From Sutcliffiella tianshenii (GTDB taxonomy: Bacteria > Bacillota > Bacilli > Bacillales > Bacillaceae_I), in contig NZ_JAFBED010000004.1 in NCBI RefSeq assembly GCF_016908565.1, forward strand, positions 62,001-126,000: DNA of 64,000 nt, in the 5' to 3' direction. The notes below the pieces were generated by a model, which saw only the letters and a list, made by a program, of their open reading frames with translations, was not told the origin of the DNA and made no database searches. The number at the start of each line of letters is the position of its first letter. Position 1 is the first letter of the stretch. The position numbers and the translations under genes are program-made. Below, piece after piece: positions 8,610 through 15,631 of the stretch.

Positions 8610-8652
8610 AAAAAAGTAGCCCGAATCACTGACTCATGGGGCTACTTTTTTT
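8610..8652. terminator. Bidirectional terminator
   Basis: AGTAGCCC (8615-8622) pairs with GGGCTACT (8638-8645), flanked by an A run and a T run. It can end both the plus-strand gene at 7517-8581 and the minus-strand gene at 8666-8992. Confidence 0.85.
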
Positions 8653-8665
8653 ATGGATTGAAATT

Positions 8666-8992
8666 TCAGTTTGCTTCTAAGGATAGTTTTTGTATTGATG
8701 CATCGATCATTTCTATCTGCTTGTTGTACTTTTCATTATGATCTTCTTTATCTTTAAGCAGGCTTGATAGGTTCTTCTTTTCATACTCAATTTGAAATGC
8801 AAAGAAGTCCTCGGCACTTTGATCACCTATAGTGGAAAACAATTGAGATTCATTAATATGTTCCCACTGGCTTTCAAGTGCTGCGATTTTTTTATTTTTC
8901 TCTATTACGGACTTTTCCATGGTGTCTAACTGCTCAAGTGCTGATTCTCTAAGTTTTATCAACAGTTCAATCTGTTTTTTTCTTGTTTCCAT
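8666..8992 (-). CDS. Coiled-coil protein of unknown function
   Basis: About 108 aa from the ATG at 8992, chosen because AAGGTGGT lies at normal distance; two earlier in-frame starts overlap that site. Apart from a short loop with FSTIGDQSAEDFF, the chain is one long charged coiled coil (METRKKQIELLIKLRESALEQL at the start, then a second heptad helix). No domain recognised. It lies 67 bp downstream of the HEPN gene on the same strand and could be its partner, which is a positional guess. Confidence 0.65.
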   Translation of the reverse strand: METRKKQIELLIKLRESALEQLDTMEKSVIEKNKKIAALESQWEHINESQLFSTIGDQSAEDFFAFQIEYEKKNLSSLLKDKEDHNEKYNKQIEMIDASIQKLSLEAN

Positions 8993-9059
8993 AAACATTA
9001 CCACCTTTTTTTGACTTTGACTATCTTTGACCTATTTTCTCACAATTTTCAGGTAGCTG

Positions 9060-9455
9060 TCAATTTAAAACACCTTCTCCATTAAATTCAAATATGTTCG
9101 TTATATATTGAAAAGATTCTGTAAGCTGAGACAGTTCTTCACCTGTTAACATCTGATTATGAGCTATTTTGTTTCTTATTGGATAAAGCGGTCGCAAGTA
9201 AAAGGTGAAATTAGGGGATACTTCTTTAAAAAGGGCAGAGTATATATGCAGGTAGCTTTCGAGATCGTGAAAGTTTTTTGAGTCAAAACTTCCCTTTGGC
9301 ATTCTCTTTAAGGTCTTATTTGGAGCAATATAAAACCAGTGCTCACCATACTTTGCCTTCATTCTTTTTGATATGTACATCCTTAGCAAGTTTTCAATAA
9401 TATAGATTTTTTCGTAGGCAGTTTTCATTACAGCTAAATCTTTTGTACTTATCAT
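9060..9455 (-). CDS. Swt1-type HEPN domain protein
   Basis: The 131-aa protein starts at 9455 after AAGGATGG. It opens with a helix containing YIIENLLRMYI and holds FYLRPLYPIRNKIAHNQ near residues 85-105. RNKIAH is the R-x4-6-H signature of HEPN ribonucleases, and the overall pattern is that of the Swt1-like HEPN domain found in defence and RNA-processing proteins. In free-standing form it may be an RNase toxin or an RNA-binding adaptor. It is the gene nearest the transposon end and is followed by the coiled-coil gene at 8666. Confidence 0.75.
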   Translation of the reverse strand: MISTKDLAVMKTAYEKIYIIENLLRMYISKRMKAKYGEHWFYIAPNKTLKRMPKGSFDSKNFHDLESYLHIYSALFKEVSPNFTFYLRPLYPIRNKIAHNQMLTGEELSQLTESFQYITNIFEFNGEGVLN

Positions 9456-9500
9456 TTATACACCATCCTTCTTTGTATTGGTCTTGAAACATGGTTGCGG

Positions 9501-9732
9501 TCTCAAACTTATGAATGGAAATAACTACTGAATCTCAAACATTAAGGAAAAATATCGGAGTCTCATCGTTTATGAAGTGTGAGATTGGGTGAAATTTTCG
9601 AGGCATTTTTTGTCTCAAGCATTTTGATACAAGAACTTGATATATCCGTGTTCTGATATGTTTCGCATCTCAGAGTTTATGGAAGTGTCTCAAGGTTATT
9701 GGGTAAATTCTCAAACTTGGTGAACGATTACA
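9501..9732. repeat. Transposon end with seven TCTCA-type repeats
   Basis: TCTCA cores occur at 9501, 9533, 9561, 9613, 9668, 9688 and 9709, several extended to TCTCAAACTTATGAA-like sequence. All are in the same orientation, and the last three are 20-21 bp apart. On the minus strand the terminus reads TGTAATCGTTCACC directly after the comGA codons. Overlapping ~20-bp sites near a TGT end are what TnsB-like transposases bind. The segment 9456-9732 holds no gene. Confidence 0.65.
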
Positions 9733-10052
9733 TCCAAAAGGCGATAGACCGCCCCTTTTGCATTCCTCGTATGCAAGGTGCTCAATACAAGGTGCCCGGT
9801 CATGGAAGCCCGGATTGCAATCTTGGCTGTTTCCTCGTCCCGGATTTCGCCAACCATGATAATATCAGGGTCATGCCTGAGTATCGCCTTCAAACCCGTG
9901 GTATAGGTGATTCCCGCCTTTTCATTCACCTGGACCTGAAGCACATTCTTGCTTTTGCGCTCCACTGGATCCTCCAGGGTGATGATATTCCGTTGTAAAA
10001 GGGATTTTGTTTCTTCAATCAGGGAGTAGAGGGTGGTGGTCTTGCCCGATCC
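9733..10052 (-). pseudogene. comGA: comGA middle fragment (second half of Walker A to His box)
   Basis: On the minus strand from 10052 the codons read [10 protein letters not shown], then the EDPVE aspartate-box region, [11 protein letters not shown] (Walker B) and [16 protein letters not shown] (His box), all diagnostic of the ComGA/PilB secretion ATPase that drives the competence pseudopilus. The reading frame leaves homology after YRLLD, where the Tn7-like end begins. The upstream half lies at 21302-21742 across the serine-recombinase element. The last ~100 codons expected for a 350-residue ComGA are not in the window. Confidence 0.9.
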
Positions 10053-10060
10053 GGTATGTT
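10046..10060. other. Left attachment junction (attL) of the serine-recombinase element
   Basis: comGA sequence up to GCCCGAT is followed by CCGGT at 10051-10055 and then element DNA. The other junction carries CCAGT at 21306-21310. Crossover within this CC-GT core would recreate an uninterrupted comGA. Deduced by comparing the two junctions and the protein motif; the exact 2-bp exchange point (CC or GT) is ambiguous because of the central G/A difference. Confidence 0.75.
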
Positions 10061-10079
10061 CAGTTTTTGGGGATAATTT

Positions 10080-10135
10080 TTAAAAAATAAAAAAAGACCT
10101 TAAGCAGAAGTGCCTAAAGTCTTTAAAATCCTTGC
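10080..10135 (-). terminator. Terminator of the 41-aa gene
   Basis: On the minus strand a partly paired AAGAC-TTA...TTAA-GTCTT hairpin overlaps the stop codon and is followed by seven T residues. It would stop transcripts before they enter the comGA fragment. Confidence 0.6.
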
Positions 10136-10225
10136 TGTATTTACTATTGTCTCATGTGAAGGTTGGTTTAAAACTTGTACAGTTATCTTTATAGGTTTCT
10201 TTTTCTTAGTTGCTACTTTATCCAT
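10100..10225 (-). CDS. 41-aa basic peptide, unknown function
   Basis: ATG at 10225 with GGGGG upstream (about 10 bp). The peptide has a run of lysines near its start (MDKVATKKKKPIKITVQVL) and ends TLGTSA. Small lysine-rich peptides of this form occur in Bacillus mobile elements without assigned function. It is the first gene inside the left junction and points toward it, with a terminator at its stop. Confidence 0.5.
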   Translation of the reverse strand: MDKVATKKKKPIKITVQVLNQPSHETIVNTARILKTLGTSA

Positions 10226-10492
10226 TATTTCAGTACCCCCCTGAATTCTTCTATTCAAAGAGGCACTTGCAAAATAAGGTCAGTTTAGGACATTAGTTTA
10301 ATTCCCTTATCTTTTTCATAACCAGCGTACCTCTCAATTAGGTACTTGCGAAGTGGATATAAAATAGGACAGAAATTTTTAAAAAACTTTTAATTTGACC
10401 CAGTAAACTGTTCCATCTCACAGACTATAAAGAGAAGGGAACTATCATTCCCTTGCGGTTAAATGACATTGGTTGATCTTCCTTTTAGCTTA

Positions 10493-10522
10493 GGTATGGC
10501 AAATTGCCGTACCTTTTTTTAT
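10493..10522 (+). terminator. Terminator or attenuator upstream of the regulator gene
   Basis: GGTATGGC (10493-10500) pairs with GCCGTACC around a short AAATT loop and is followed by seven T residues. As no plus-strand gene lies upstream, it is either an attenuator in the leader of the HTH gene or the end of a small RNA. Confidence 0.65.
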
Positions 10523-10534
10523 TTGGCTTTCAAC

Positions 10535-10551
10535 TTCTAAATTTTAGAACC
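10535..10551. promoter_or_regulatory. 17-bp palindromic motif, copy 1 (possible operator)
   Basis: TTCTAAATTTTAGAACC contains a perfect 7-bp inverted repeat around a central T. It lies about 18 bp upstream of the start of the HTH gene. An identical 17-bp sequence occurs at 18151-18167 near the other side of the element. A likely candidate is the site of the adjacent HTH protein. Confidence 0.5.
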
Positions 10552-10569
10552 TGAGAAAGGGTGAGAACA

Positions 10570-10848
10570 TTGTACACGACTAATTCAAGGTTGCCTTATA
10601 ACCAAGAATACGACCACAGGTTTATCAAACCAGTACGGCATTTAAGAAACAAAACACTTTCAGATTTTGCTGATTATATGGGTGTTGACCACAGCACTAT
10701 TGCTAAATTGGAAAAAGGTCAAATAGCCTTTACCCCTTATTATCAGTCAAAGTTTAAGGTCGCTATCGCAAAATTAAGAGTTTCTAACATTGAACTCGCT
10801 AGTGTCCGAAAAACGCTTGAAATGAAAGAACAGAGAGGTTACAAATGA
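10570..10848 (+). CDS. XRE-family helix-turn-helix regulator
   Basis: The start is set at the TTG at 10570 because AAGGGTGAG lies just upstream; an earlier in-frame GTG overlaps that site. The 92-aa protein has a basic N-terminus and the Cro/C1-type HTH pattern around residues 25-55: KTLSDFADYMGVDHSTIAKLEKG. The C-terminal part is a charged helix. It leads a plus-strand run of genes ending at 12884 and is preceded by a palindrome that may be its operator. Likely an autoregulated switch for the cluster. Confidence 0.75.
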   Translation: MYTTNSRLPYNQEYDHRFIKPVRHLRNKTLSDFADYMGVDHSTIAKLEKGQIAFTPYYQSKFKVAIAKLRVSNIELASVRKTLEMKEQRGYK

Positions 10849-10925
10849 TGATTACTATTGCACTGTTGCTACTGTTAAAAGGCGTTATGGTGGTTAAGGA
10901 AAAACAAACAATTGGGGGAATGTAA
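10845..10925 (+). CDS. 26-aa hydrophobic peptide coupled to the regulator
   Basis: The start ATG overlaps the stop of the HTH gene (ATGA) and the stop lies just before the next gene. The peptide opens MMITIALLLLLKGVMVV, a single short membrane segment, followed by a polar tail. Translational coupling is the only support for it being expressed; function unknown. Confidence 0.4.
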   Translation: MMITIALLLLLKGVMVVKEKQTIGGM

Positions 10926-10927
10926 TA

Positions 10928-11557
10928 ATGGCAAAAGTTGAGGTTAGAGACTTATTTGTTGAGGTAAAAAAAGTGGTCGCTGCTTATAAAGAAAAGGTGA
11001 AAGAATTAGACCAACAAGAACGAGAATTAAACGCTGAACTAATGGTTCTGCAAGAGGAATTAACTAATATTCTTTTAGACCAGGAAAGTGCTACAGCCTC
11101 AGAAATGATTTACTTCAAGATACAGGCTAAAGAGATACACCAAAAGACTGACATTATTAAAGTTTTATTAGAAGAACTGGCTGAGGAACGTACAGCACTA
11201 AAACTAGAGTTTGTTCCTAAGTATCGTGAAGCGTTAAATAAAACCACTGTTGGCGAATATAACGCTACTAAGATCGCTGAGAAATATCGCTATCTAATGT
11301 TGAAAGAGATTAGTGACATAGGGAAACAAATGCAGAAACAATACTATGAGATTGCACCTGACATTGACGAGGTTTTTGGAGATAGCAAGGTATTAGAACA
11401 ATATCCTCGTCTAGCTTACTCATTTACCTACGAGAACGCTATGCCTTCTTTTAGTTGGTTTGAAACTAGTGTGGTTTCTAAGAATGAAGTGTTTTCTGCT
11501 TGTCGTGGTAATTTACCACAAGGACTAAAAGAACCTAAAGAAATGGACGTGGAATAA
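10928..11557 (+). CDS. Coiled-coil protein of the element, unknown function
   Basis: The 209-aa protein starts after GGGGGAA. Residues 15-110 form a long charged coiled coil (EKVKELDQQERELNAEL and onward). The C-terminal 80 residues are less charged, with aromatic patches (YEIAPDIDEVFGD, MPSFSWFETS). The stop overlaps the next start (TAATG). With the two following genes it resembles a phage structural or scaffold segment in size and order, but no family was recognised. Confidence 0.6.
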   Translation: MAKVEVRDLFVEVKKVVAAYKEKVKELDQQERELNAELMVLQEELTNILLDQESATASEMIYFKIQAKEIHQKTDIIKVLLEELAEERTALKLEFVPKYREALNKTTVGEYNATKIAEKYRYLMLKEISDIGKQMQKQYYEIAPDIDEVFGDSKVLEQYPRLAYSFTYENAMPSFSWFETSVVSKNEVFSACRGNLPQGLKEPKEMDVE

Positions 11558-11874
11558 TGGCAAATTTAATGACAGCTACAGGCTTTGTAAGACAACATAT
11601 TTTAAAAGAACTAAAGAACGGTAACATGGAAGTATTAAAAGGACTTCCACCTGTTCTAGCTATGGAATGTGGAATAGCTATGCAGAATGAGTTGGGTGAC
11701 GTTAAAGAAGCTTCCCCTATCAATGATAAAGAAGTCGGTAAATCTATGCTTAGTCGGATGGCTGACACTGGGATTAAAGAACAGCTTGTAAAACAGAAAG
11801 AACAAGAAGAAAAAGAGTTTATGGAAAAGGTCGCACTGGCAAAACAAATTACAGAAAGTGTGACAAATAGCTAA
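11557..11874 (+). CDS. Small element protein with helical C-terminus
   Basis: 105 aa, translationally coupled to the previous gene. The first half (MANLMTATGFVRQHILKELKNG) is amphipathic; the second contains a lysine/glutamate-rich helix (KQKEQEEKEFMEKVALAKQ). No recognised domain. It precedes the virion-like protein by 14 bp, so the three genes from 10928 to 12212 are one operon. Confidence 0.6.
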   Translation: MANLMTATGFVRQHILKELKNGNMEVLKGLPPVLAMECGIAMQNELGDVKEASPINDKEVGKSMLSRMADTGIKEQLVKQKEQEEKEFMEKVALAKQITESVTNS

Positions 11875-11888
11875 GGAGGTCATGAAAA

Positions 11889-12212
11889 ATGGCATATGAT
11901 TTTTTATTAGGTGTAGTCGAGAATGGTTTAACAGCAACAAAGAACAGTAATTCTTTTGATAATGGAATGGGTACTGTTATTGATTTACGAATTGATGTAA
12001 AGGCGATTAGTGGTGCTGGTGCTAGTGTACAGGTAATTGTTCAAGAATCTGATGACAATGTAACCTTTTCAGATTCTGCCATGACTAAGGTTTATAATGC
12101 TGTGAAGCTTAATGAGAAATTCGTTTTTCTTAAACAGAAACCTTATCACCGTTTCCGTTTTGTAGTAGCTGGAACTACACCTAATGTAAGCATTGAAGTT
12201 AATCAAGGCTAA
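11889..12212 (+). CDS. Virion-like protein, resembling phage capsid-cement proteins
   Basis: The 107-aa protein follows AAGGAGG. It is almost all beta-strand: an N-terminal LTATKNSNSFDNG...VIDLRID stretch, then VQVIVQESDDNVTFSDS, then a final sheet ending SIEVNQG. The 'TAT...S..NVIDLG'-like start and the 'VQESDDN..F' strand are features I associate with small phage capsid-cement or tail-associated proteins such as Bbp16-like families. That is pattern similarity only. If right, this element keeps a virion part without visible head or packaging genes. Confidence 0.5.
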   Translation: MAYDFLLGVVENGLTATKNSNSFDNGMGTVIDLRIDVKAISGAGASVQVIVQESDDNVTFSDSAMTKVYNAVKLNEKFVFLKQKPYHRFRFVVAGTTPNVSIEVNQG

Positions 12213-12225
12213 TATAACTCAATCT

Positions 12226-12258
12226 AAACCCACCGGCTTTATGCTGGTGGGTTTTTTT
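12226..12258 (+). terminator. Terminator of the virion-like operon
   Basis: CCCACCGGC (12229-12237) pairs with GCTGGTGGG (12243-12251) over a 5-nt loop, followed by seven T residues. It separates the 10570-12212 cluster from the zinc protein at 12294. Confidence 0.9.
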
Positions 12259-12293
12259 GTTGTACTAATTTAACTAATAAAGGTGGTTCTCCT

Positions 12294-12884
12294 ATGAATA
12301 GATTAGAGTATGAAGAAAAGCTAAAAGAAGTCTATAACGGTGCTGTAGAACCTCTAAGGAAATACCTTAATCTACATTCTACAATGAAGTTCTATTGTCA
12401 TAAATGTGGTGTAGCTTTTTACGGTAAAGCGGGTCACATTATTGGCAAAGATCATCAGAGGCACGAGTGCGGTTTACCTTATGGAGATAGGGACGGTTAT
12501 CGTTTTTATGTAAGGTTCAATAAGAACGATAAGAGTAAAAAGAATGCCAAAATAGACGGTGTTAAACTAGTAGCACAGTTAGACGAACTCTTAAACGAGG
12601 GTCAACCTTATCAGACAATTAGGAATAAAACTGGTGTAGATATTCATTTAATAGACTATTACGCTAATACATTGTTTAAGAAAGCAGAAGAAAAACCAGT
12701 TAACCTTACTTTCTTTAAGGCTACTGCTAGAGGACGTAAAGTATATATAGACGAGGCTGGTAAGCTGTATATGGAATGTAATAACTGTCAGGAAGTTAAA
12801 GACATTAACCTGTTCCAAAATACTAAAATAGGTTTTTTAGGGAAACTCCCTTTCTGTAAGAATTGTGCTAACAAAAAACAATAA
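12294..12884 (+). CDS. Protein with two zinc-finger modules, unknown function
   Basis: 196 aa, preceded by AAAGGTGG. An N-terminal CHKCGVAF...H...C unit (residues 35-60) and a C-terminal CNNCQEVKDI...FCKNC unit (residues 160-192) flank a middle segment with an HTH-like stretch (GQPYQTIRNKTGVDIHLIDYY). The layout suggests a DNA- or RNA-binding protein. Similar double-zinc proteins occur in Bacillus phages, but no named family was recognised. Confidence 0.65.
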   Translation: MNRLEYEEKLKEVYNGAVEPLRKYLNLHSTMKFYCHKCGVAFYGKAGHIIGKDHQRHECGLPYGDRDGYRFYVRFNKNDKSKKNAKIDGVKLVAQLDELLNEGQPYQTIRNKTGVDIHLIDYYANTLFKKAEEKPVNLTFFKATARGRKVYIDEAGKLYMECNNCQEVKDINLFQNTKIGFLGKLPFCKNCANKKQ

Positions 12885-12917
12885 GACTAAGGGTTAATTA
12901 CTCTTAGTCTCTTTTTT
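12884..12917. terminator. Convergent terminator
   Basis: AGACTAAG (12884-12891) pairs with CTTAGTCT (12903-12910), followed by T residues, between the converging genes at 12294-12884 and 12926-13096. Confidence 0.85.
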
Positions 12918-12925
12918 ATGTATAA

Positions 12926-13096
12926 CTACTTTTCATCACCATACATAGCCACATAGTTTAGTTTGGCTATTTCCTCTATGGTCGGTGGCTTTTTTCCGAA
13001 ATGCTTTTCCGCTAATACTGATAACAGTTTAATACGTTCCCCATTATCCATTTCTTCCATTGCTTTTAGTATTTGTTTTGCGGTCATTTTCTGCAT
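12926..13096 (-). CDS. 56-aa helical protein of the element
   Basis: ATG at 13096 follows AAAGGAGA by about 10 bp; stop TAG at 12926. The peptide (MQKMTAKQILKAMEEMDNGE... ending AMYGDEK) is helical and charged with a KPPTIEEIAKL segment. No family recognised. Probably in one transcript with the gene at 13212-13463. Confidence 0.6.
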   Translation of the reverse strand: MQKMTAKQILKAMEEMDNGERIKLLSVLAEKHFGKKPPTIEEIAKLNYVAMYGDEK

Positions 13097-13211
13097 AGTT
13101 GCTACTCTCCTTTTATCTATGTTTGTGCATAAAAAGGTTCTAAAAAATGTTGCGAATTTTTTTGCCGTGATTTTCAGTTATAAGATTTGTAAAACTGTTA
13201 ACCACCCCTCC

Positions 13212-13463
13212 TTATTTTAGAGAATACAATGCACCTTCAATTTTCTTCTGCTGTTCTAAAATTATTATCTGTTGAGTTTCTATAATATCTCTCATTCTAT
13301 TAACTTCATCAAAATTATCAAAAGTAAATCTTATGCATTGCCTCAAACAATCCGCTTGATGAAACCTTCCATAAGATTCAGCAACAAACCTATCCATCAA
13401 ATCACTAAATTTCTCTTTATCCTCAGTATCCAAATTACAGTTCACATTTAATTTTGACTTCAT
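13212..13463 (-). CDS. Putative small ribbon-helix-helix-like protein
   Basis: The start at 13463 is preferred because GAGGTGG lies 7 bp upstream; an in-frame start 21 bp earlier lacks one. The 83-aa product has an N-terminal strand KLNVNCNLD followed by two helices (DKEKFSDLMDRFVAES and a second one), the order of ribbon-helix-helix DNA-binding folds, then a coiled-coil tail. It may regulate copy or excision. Moderate support only. Confidence 0.6.
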   Translation of the reverse strand: MKSKLNVNCNLDTEDKEKFSDLMDRFVAESYGRFHQADCLRQCIRFTFDNFDEVNRMRDIIETQQIIILEQQKKIEGALYSLK

Positions 13464-14151
13464 CTGACTTCCACCTCTTTTCAACTGATAAATTCAATTT
13501 ATCAAAAGGATAGAAAAAAGTAAATGTTTTTATTGACAACAGTTATTATTTGTGGTAATTACATTAACTTACTTTAGATTAACTTAAGTTAACTCATTGT
13601 GCCTGAAAAGGTTTTAAAAATATGGTGTATATTTTGTAAGCACCAGACCGCCCCCTGAGACACCCCCCGTCCCCCCCCTATATACCCCCTTCCAGCGTTT
13701 ACAGTTTTCCACTGATCTTTGCCATTCACTTAGTGATAATAGTACATAAGTTCATTACTTTCATTCTTCCCTTTTTTTTATTTGTTCTTCATTCGTTTCC
13801 TTGCTGTTATCATGCTGTTGTCCTGTTCTTCTCTTTGTCTGTTGCCTCGCTGTCTGTTGCTGTACTCATGACGTGTCCCTCTCCTATCCCTCTACTCTTA
13901 CTCATGCGTGTCCAGTAGTTGTCTCTTATGGACGTGTTTGAGGCTGTCGTGTGGTGTCTATATGGGTGCTGTACTGTGGGGTGATATGCTGAGGTATATA
14001 GCAGCTACACCTACCAGTATTTTATTAGCAACCTACACCACTTCATTTTTGACAGTTACTTTTGATTGACCGTAACCCCTTATTCTTACGTTTGAAAATA
14101 CCCTCAATCAAATGTGCTGAGTTTTGATAGTGACATTCTCCATAAGTAAAA
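13464..14151. other. Long non-coding segment with palindrome and C-runs
   Basis: About 690 bp without a credible gene. It contains TTAACTTAAGTTAA (13579-13592, a perfect 14-bp palindrome), four C-runs at 13651-13689 that make the minus strand G-quadruplex-capable, and then a 180-bp pyrimidine-biased tract (13690-13900) rich in TCTGTTGC-like words. This is the most origin-like or transfer-site-like stretch of the element, although nothing proves such a role. Confidence 0.5.
13651..13689 (-). other. Potential G-quadruplex on the minus strand
   Basis: Runs of C occupy 13651-13655, 13663-13668, 13671-13678 and 13685-13689, giving four G-runs of at least five on the minus strand with loops of 2-7 nt. 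This is striking in an AT-rich element. Confidence 0.6.
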
Positions 14152-14184
14152 AAATCATAAAAAAAAGACTTCAAAATGAAGTCC
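14152..14184 (-). terminator. Terminator of the methyltransferase gene
   Basis: GACTTC (14167-14172) pairs with GAAGTC (14178-14183); on the minus strand it is followed by a run of T residues. Confidence 0.85.
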
Positions 14185-14210
14185 TATCTTTATGAATATA
14201 TTATTTGAAA

Positions 14211-15203
14211 TTAAACAGTTACCTTCTCTTCTTCTGCGATGGTTTTCCCATCAAGAACTTTAATGATATTAGACGCAATGCGTTTAATGACTGGTACGGT
14301 AACCGAGTTTCCAGCTTGTTTATATACATGACTATTTGCCATATTTTCAGGGATAGTATAGTTCTCAGGAAATCCTTGTAACATTAAACATTCTTTTGGT
14401 GTAAGTTTTCTAATATTATTTTGGAAATCAAGTACTAAAGGAACATTGTGACCGCCTGTACCCATATTAGCAGTAAGAGTTGGGCAAACATTATTTTTGT
14501 TCTCTCTTACGTAAATTCTTCTCAACTGATATGTAGTATCAGTTTTCGTCATTGATTCTCTTAGCATTTCATAATACTGAGAAGTTTCATTGTAGTAATA
14601 CTTGCCGTCTAACTTGTTGTACCGATCTACAACATTATTCAATGTGTTCGTTAATGGGATTCTGTTCGGAAATTCAAAAGCCTCTGCTTCTTTTTCGTCT
14701 AAGAATCCTACAATGTAAATTCGTTCTCTATTCTGAGGAACATTTCCATATTCCATTGAATTCAGAACTGCCTTTTTAATATGATACCCATGAAAAGTAA
14801 GTGCCTCTTCAATTACTTTGAAAGTATTGCCTTTATCGTGCGAAACAAGGTTTTTCACATTCTCTAGCATAATGGCTTTTGGCTTTTCTTTTTGGGCCTT
14901 GATAACTTCTAAGATCTGATAAAAAACATTACCTCTGTCATCCTCAAACCCTTTTCTATAACCAGCTATTGAAAAAGCTTGGCATGGAAAACCAGCAATC
15001 AGTATATCTAATTGGGGAATCGTGGACTTGTCCACTTTTGTAATATCACCCTCTAGTAAGTAACTGTCTCCAAAATTCTCTCTATAAGTTATACACGCGT
15101 TTTTATCCATTTCGTTTGCCCACACTATTTCGGCACCCGCTTGTTTGAATCCTAAGCATGTACCACCAATACCAGCAAACATGCTACCTACTCTATATGT
15201 CAA
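14211..15203 (-). CDS. DNA (cytosine-5) methyltransferase of a type II R-M system
   Basis: 330 aa with all C5-methyltransferase motifs in order: FAGIGG (I, AdoMet binding), AGFPCQAFSIAG (IV, catalytic Cys), LENVKNL (VI), QNRERIYIVGF (VIII), a short recognition region ending RKLTPKECLMLQGFP (IX) and QAGNSVTVPV (X). Adds a methyl group to cytosine within the target recognised by its cognate enzyme. It is transcribed divergently from the controller-restriction-Vsr genes at 15406-17404, an arrangement that lets the methylase be made first after entry. The target sequence cannot be read from the protein. Confidence 0.95.
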   Translation of the reverse strand: MTYRVGSMFAGIGGTCLGFKQAGAEIVWANEMDKNACITYRENFGDSYLLEGDITKVDKSTIPQLDILIAGFPCQAFSIAGYRKGFEDDRGNVFYQILEVIKAQKEKPKAIMLENVKNLVSHDKGNTFKVIEEALTFHGYHIKKAVLNSMEYGNVPQNRERIYIVGFLDEKEAEAFEFPNRIPLTNTLNNVVDRYNKLDGKYYYNETSQYYEMLRESMTKTDTTYQLRRIYVRENKNNVCPTLTANMGTGGHNVPLVLDFQNNIRKLTPKECLMLQGFPENYTIPENMANSHVYKQAGNSVTVPVIKRIASNIIKVLDGKTIAEEEKVTV

Positions 15204-15337
15204 TAAAATTACCTCCTACGAACATCAGTTTTACTAATGTATTGATATTTTATCACAGAACAATAAGGAATTAAACAAAATCATCTCACATAAATATGTA
15301 ATGAATTCACTTAGAGTAAATTTTTAAAATTGACTCT

Positions 15338-15363
15338 TAGTAAACTTCGGACTATTTTTACTA
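15338..15363. promoter_or_regulatory. Inverted repeat, candidate operator of the R-M controller
   Basis: TAGTAAA (15338-15344) and TTTACTA (15357-15363) form an inverted repeat centred about 55 bp upstream of the XRE gene start, in the divergent methylase-controller gap. Its position suits autoregulation by the controller protein, as in C-protein-regulated R-M systems. Binding is inferred. Confidence 0.4.
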
Positions 15364-15405
15364 CCCTTGGTGATACTATGAATAACAACAAGGAGGTGGG
15401 AACAT

Positions 15406-15618
15406 TTGGATTTCTTAGGAGATAGAATTCAGAATGCACGTGAGATAAAGGGATTGAACTCAAAACAAGCTGCTAACTTATGTAATGTCTCTCCAAGCTT
15501 ATGGTCACTTTATGAAAGTAATAAAAGAATGCCTCCTTCGGACGTTTTACGGCACATTGCTGAAAAATTGGAAGTATCTGCTGACTATCTACTTGGATTG
15601 AAAGACGATTTAAAATAA
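15406..15618 (+). CDS. XRE-type controller protein of the R-M system
   Basis: TTG start at 15406 with a strong AAGGAGGTGG 6 bp upstream. The 70-aa protein is nearly all HTH: GDRIQNAREIKGLNSKQAANLCNVSPSLWSLYESNKRMP, then ADYLLGLK. Size and position (directly before the restriction gene, 13 bp gap) match C-proteins that time restriction enzyme synthesis, although a plain XRE repressor is possible. Confidence 0.8.
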   Translation: MDFLGDRIQNAREIKGLNSKQAANLCNVSPSLWSLYESNKRMPPSDVLRHIAEKLEVSADYLLGLKDDLK

Positions 15619-15631
15619 AGGGGGAAAAATT

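Larger units (their letters stand above)
1..9732. mobile_element. Cargo and one end of a Tn7-like transposon inserted in comGA (partial)
   Basis: The segment from the window start to 9732 separates the comGA middle fragment from its missing 3' part. Its comGA-proximal edge, read on the minus strand, starts with TGT directly after comGA codons and is followed by seven similar repeats, the arrangement of transposons mobilised by TnsB/MuA-type DDE transposases. The cargo is dominated by defence-type genes. No transposase is in the window, and the second end and target duplication cannot be seen, so assignment to the Tn7 superfamily is inferred from end structure alone. Confidence 0.55.
10226..10569. 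other. Non-coding leader upstream of the regulator gene
   Basis: A 344-bp AT-rich gap without a convincing gene. It contains two similar short segments (AGGCACTTGC... near 10260 and AGGTACTTGC... near 10340), a hairpin followed by T residues (10493-10522) and a 15-bp palindrome (10535). It probably holds the divergent promoters of the genes at 10225 and 10570. Confidence 0.5.

Noticed and set aside
9733-9740. Five-base target duplication for the transposon
   Set aside because: Only one flank lies in the window, so a duplication cannot be shown.
9699-9998. Plus-strand 99-aa frame opposite comGA
   Set aside because: It is antisense to the well-conserved comGA motifs, so the minus strand is the real gene remnant.
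13733-13918. 61-aa plus-strand frame in the pyrimidine tract
   Set aside because: No ribosome-binding site, Leu/Phe/Ser-biased low-complexity product expected from the base composition.
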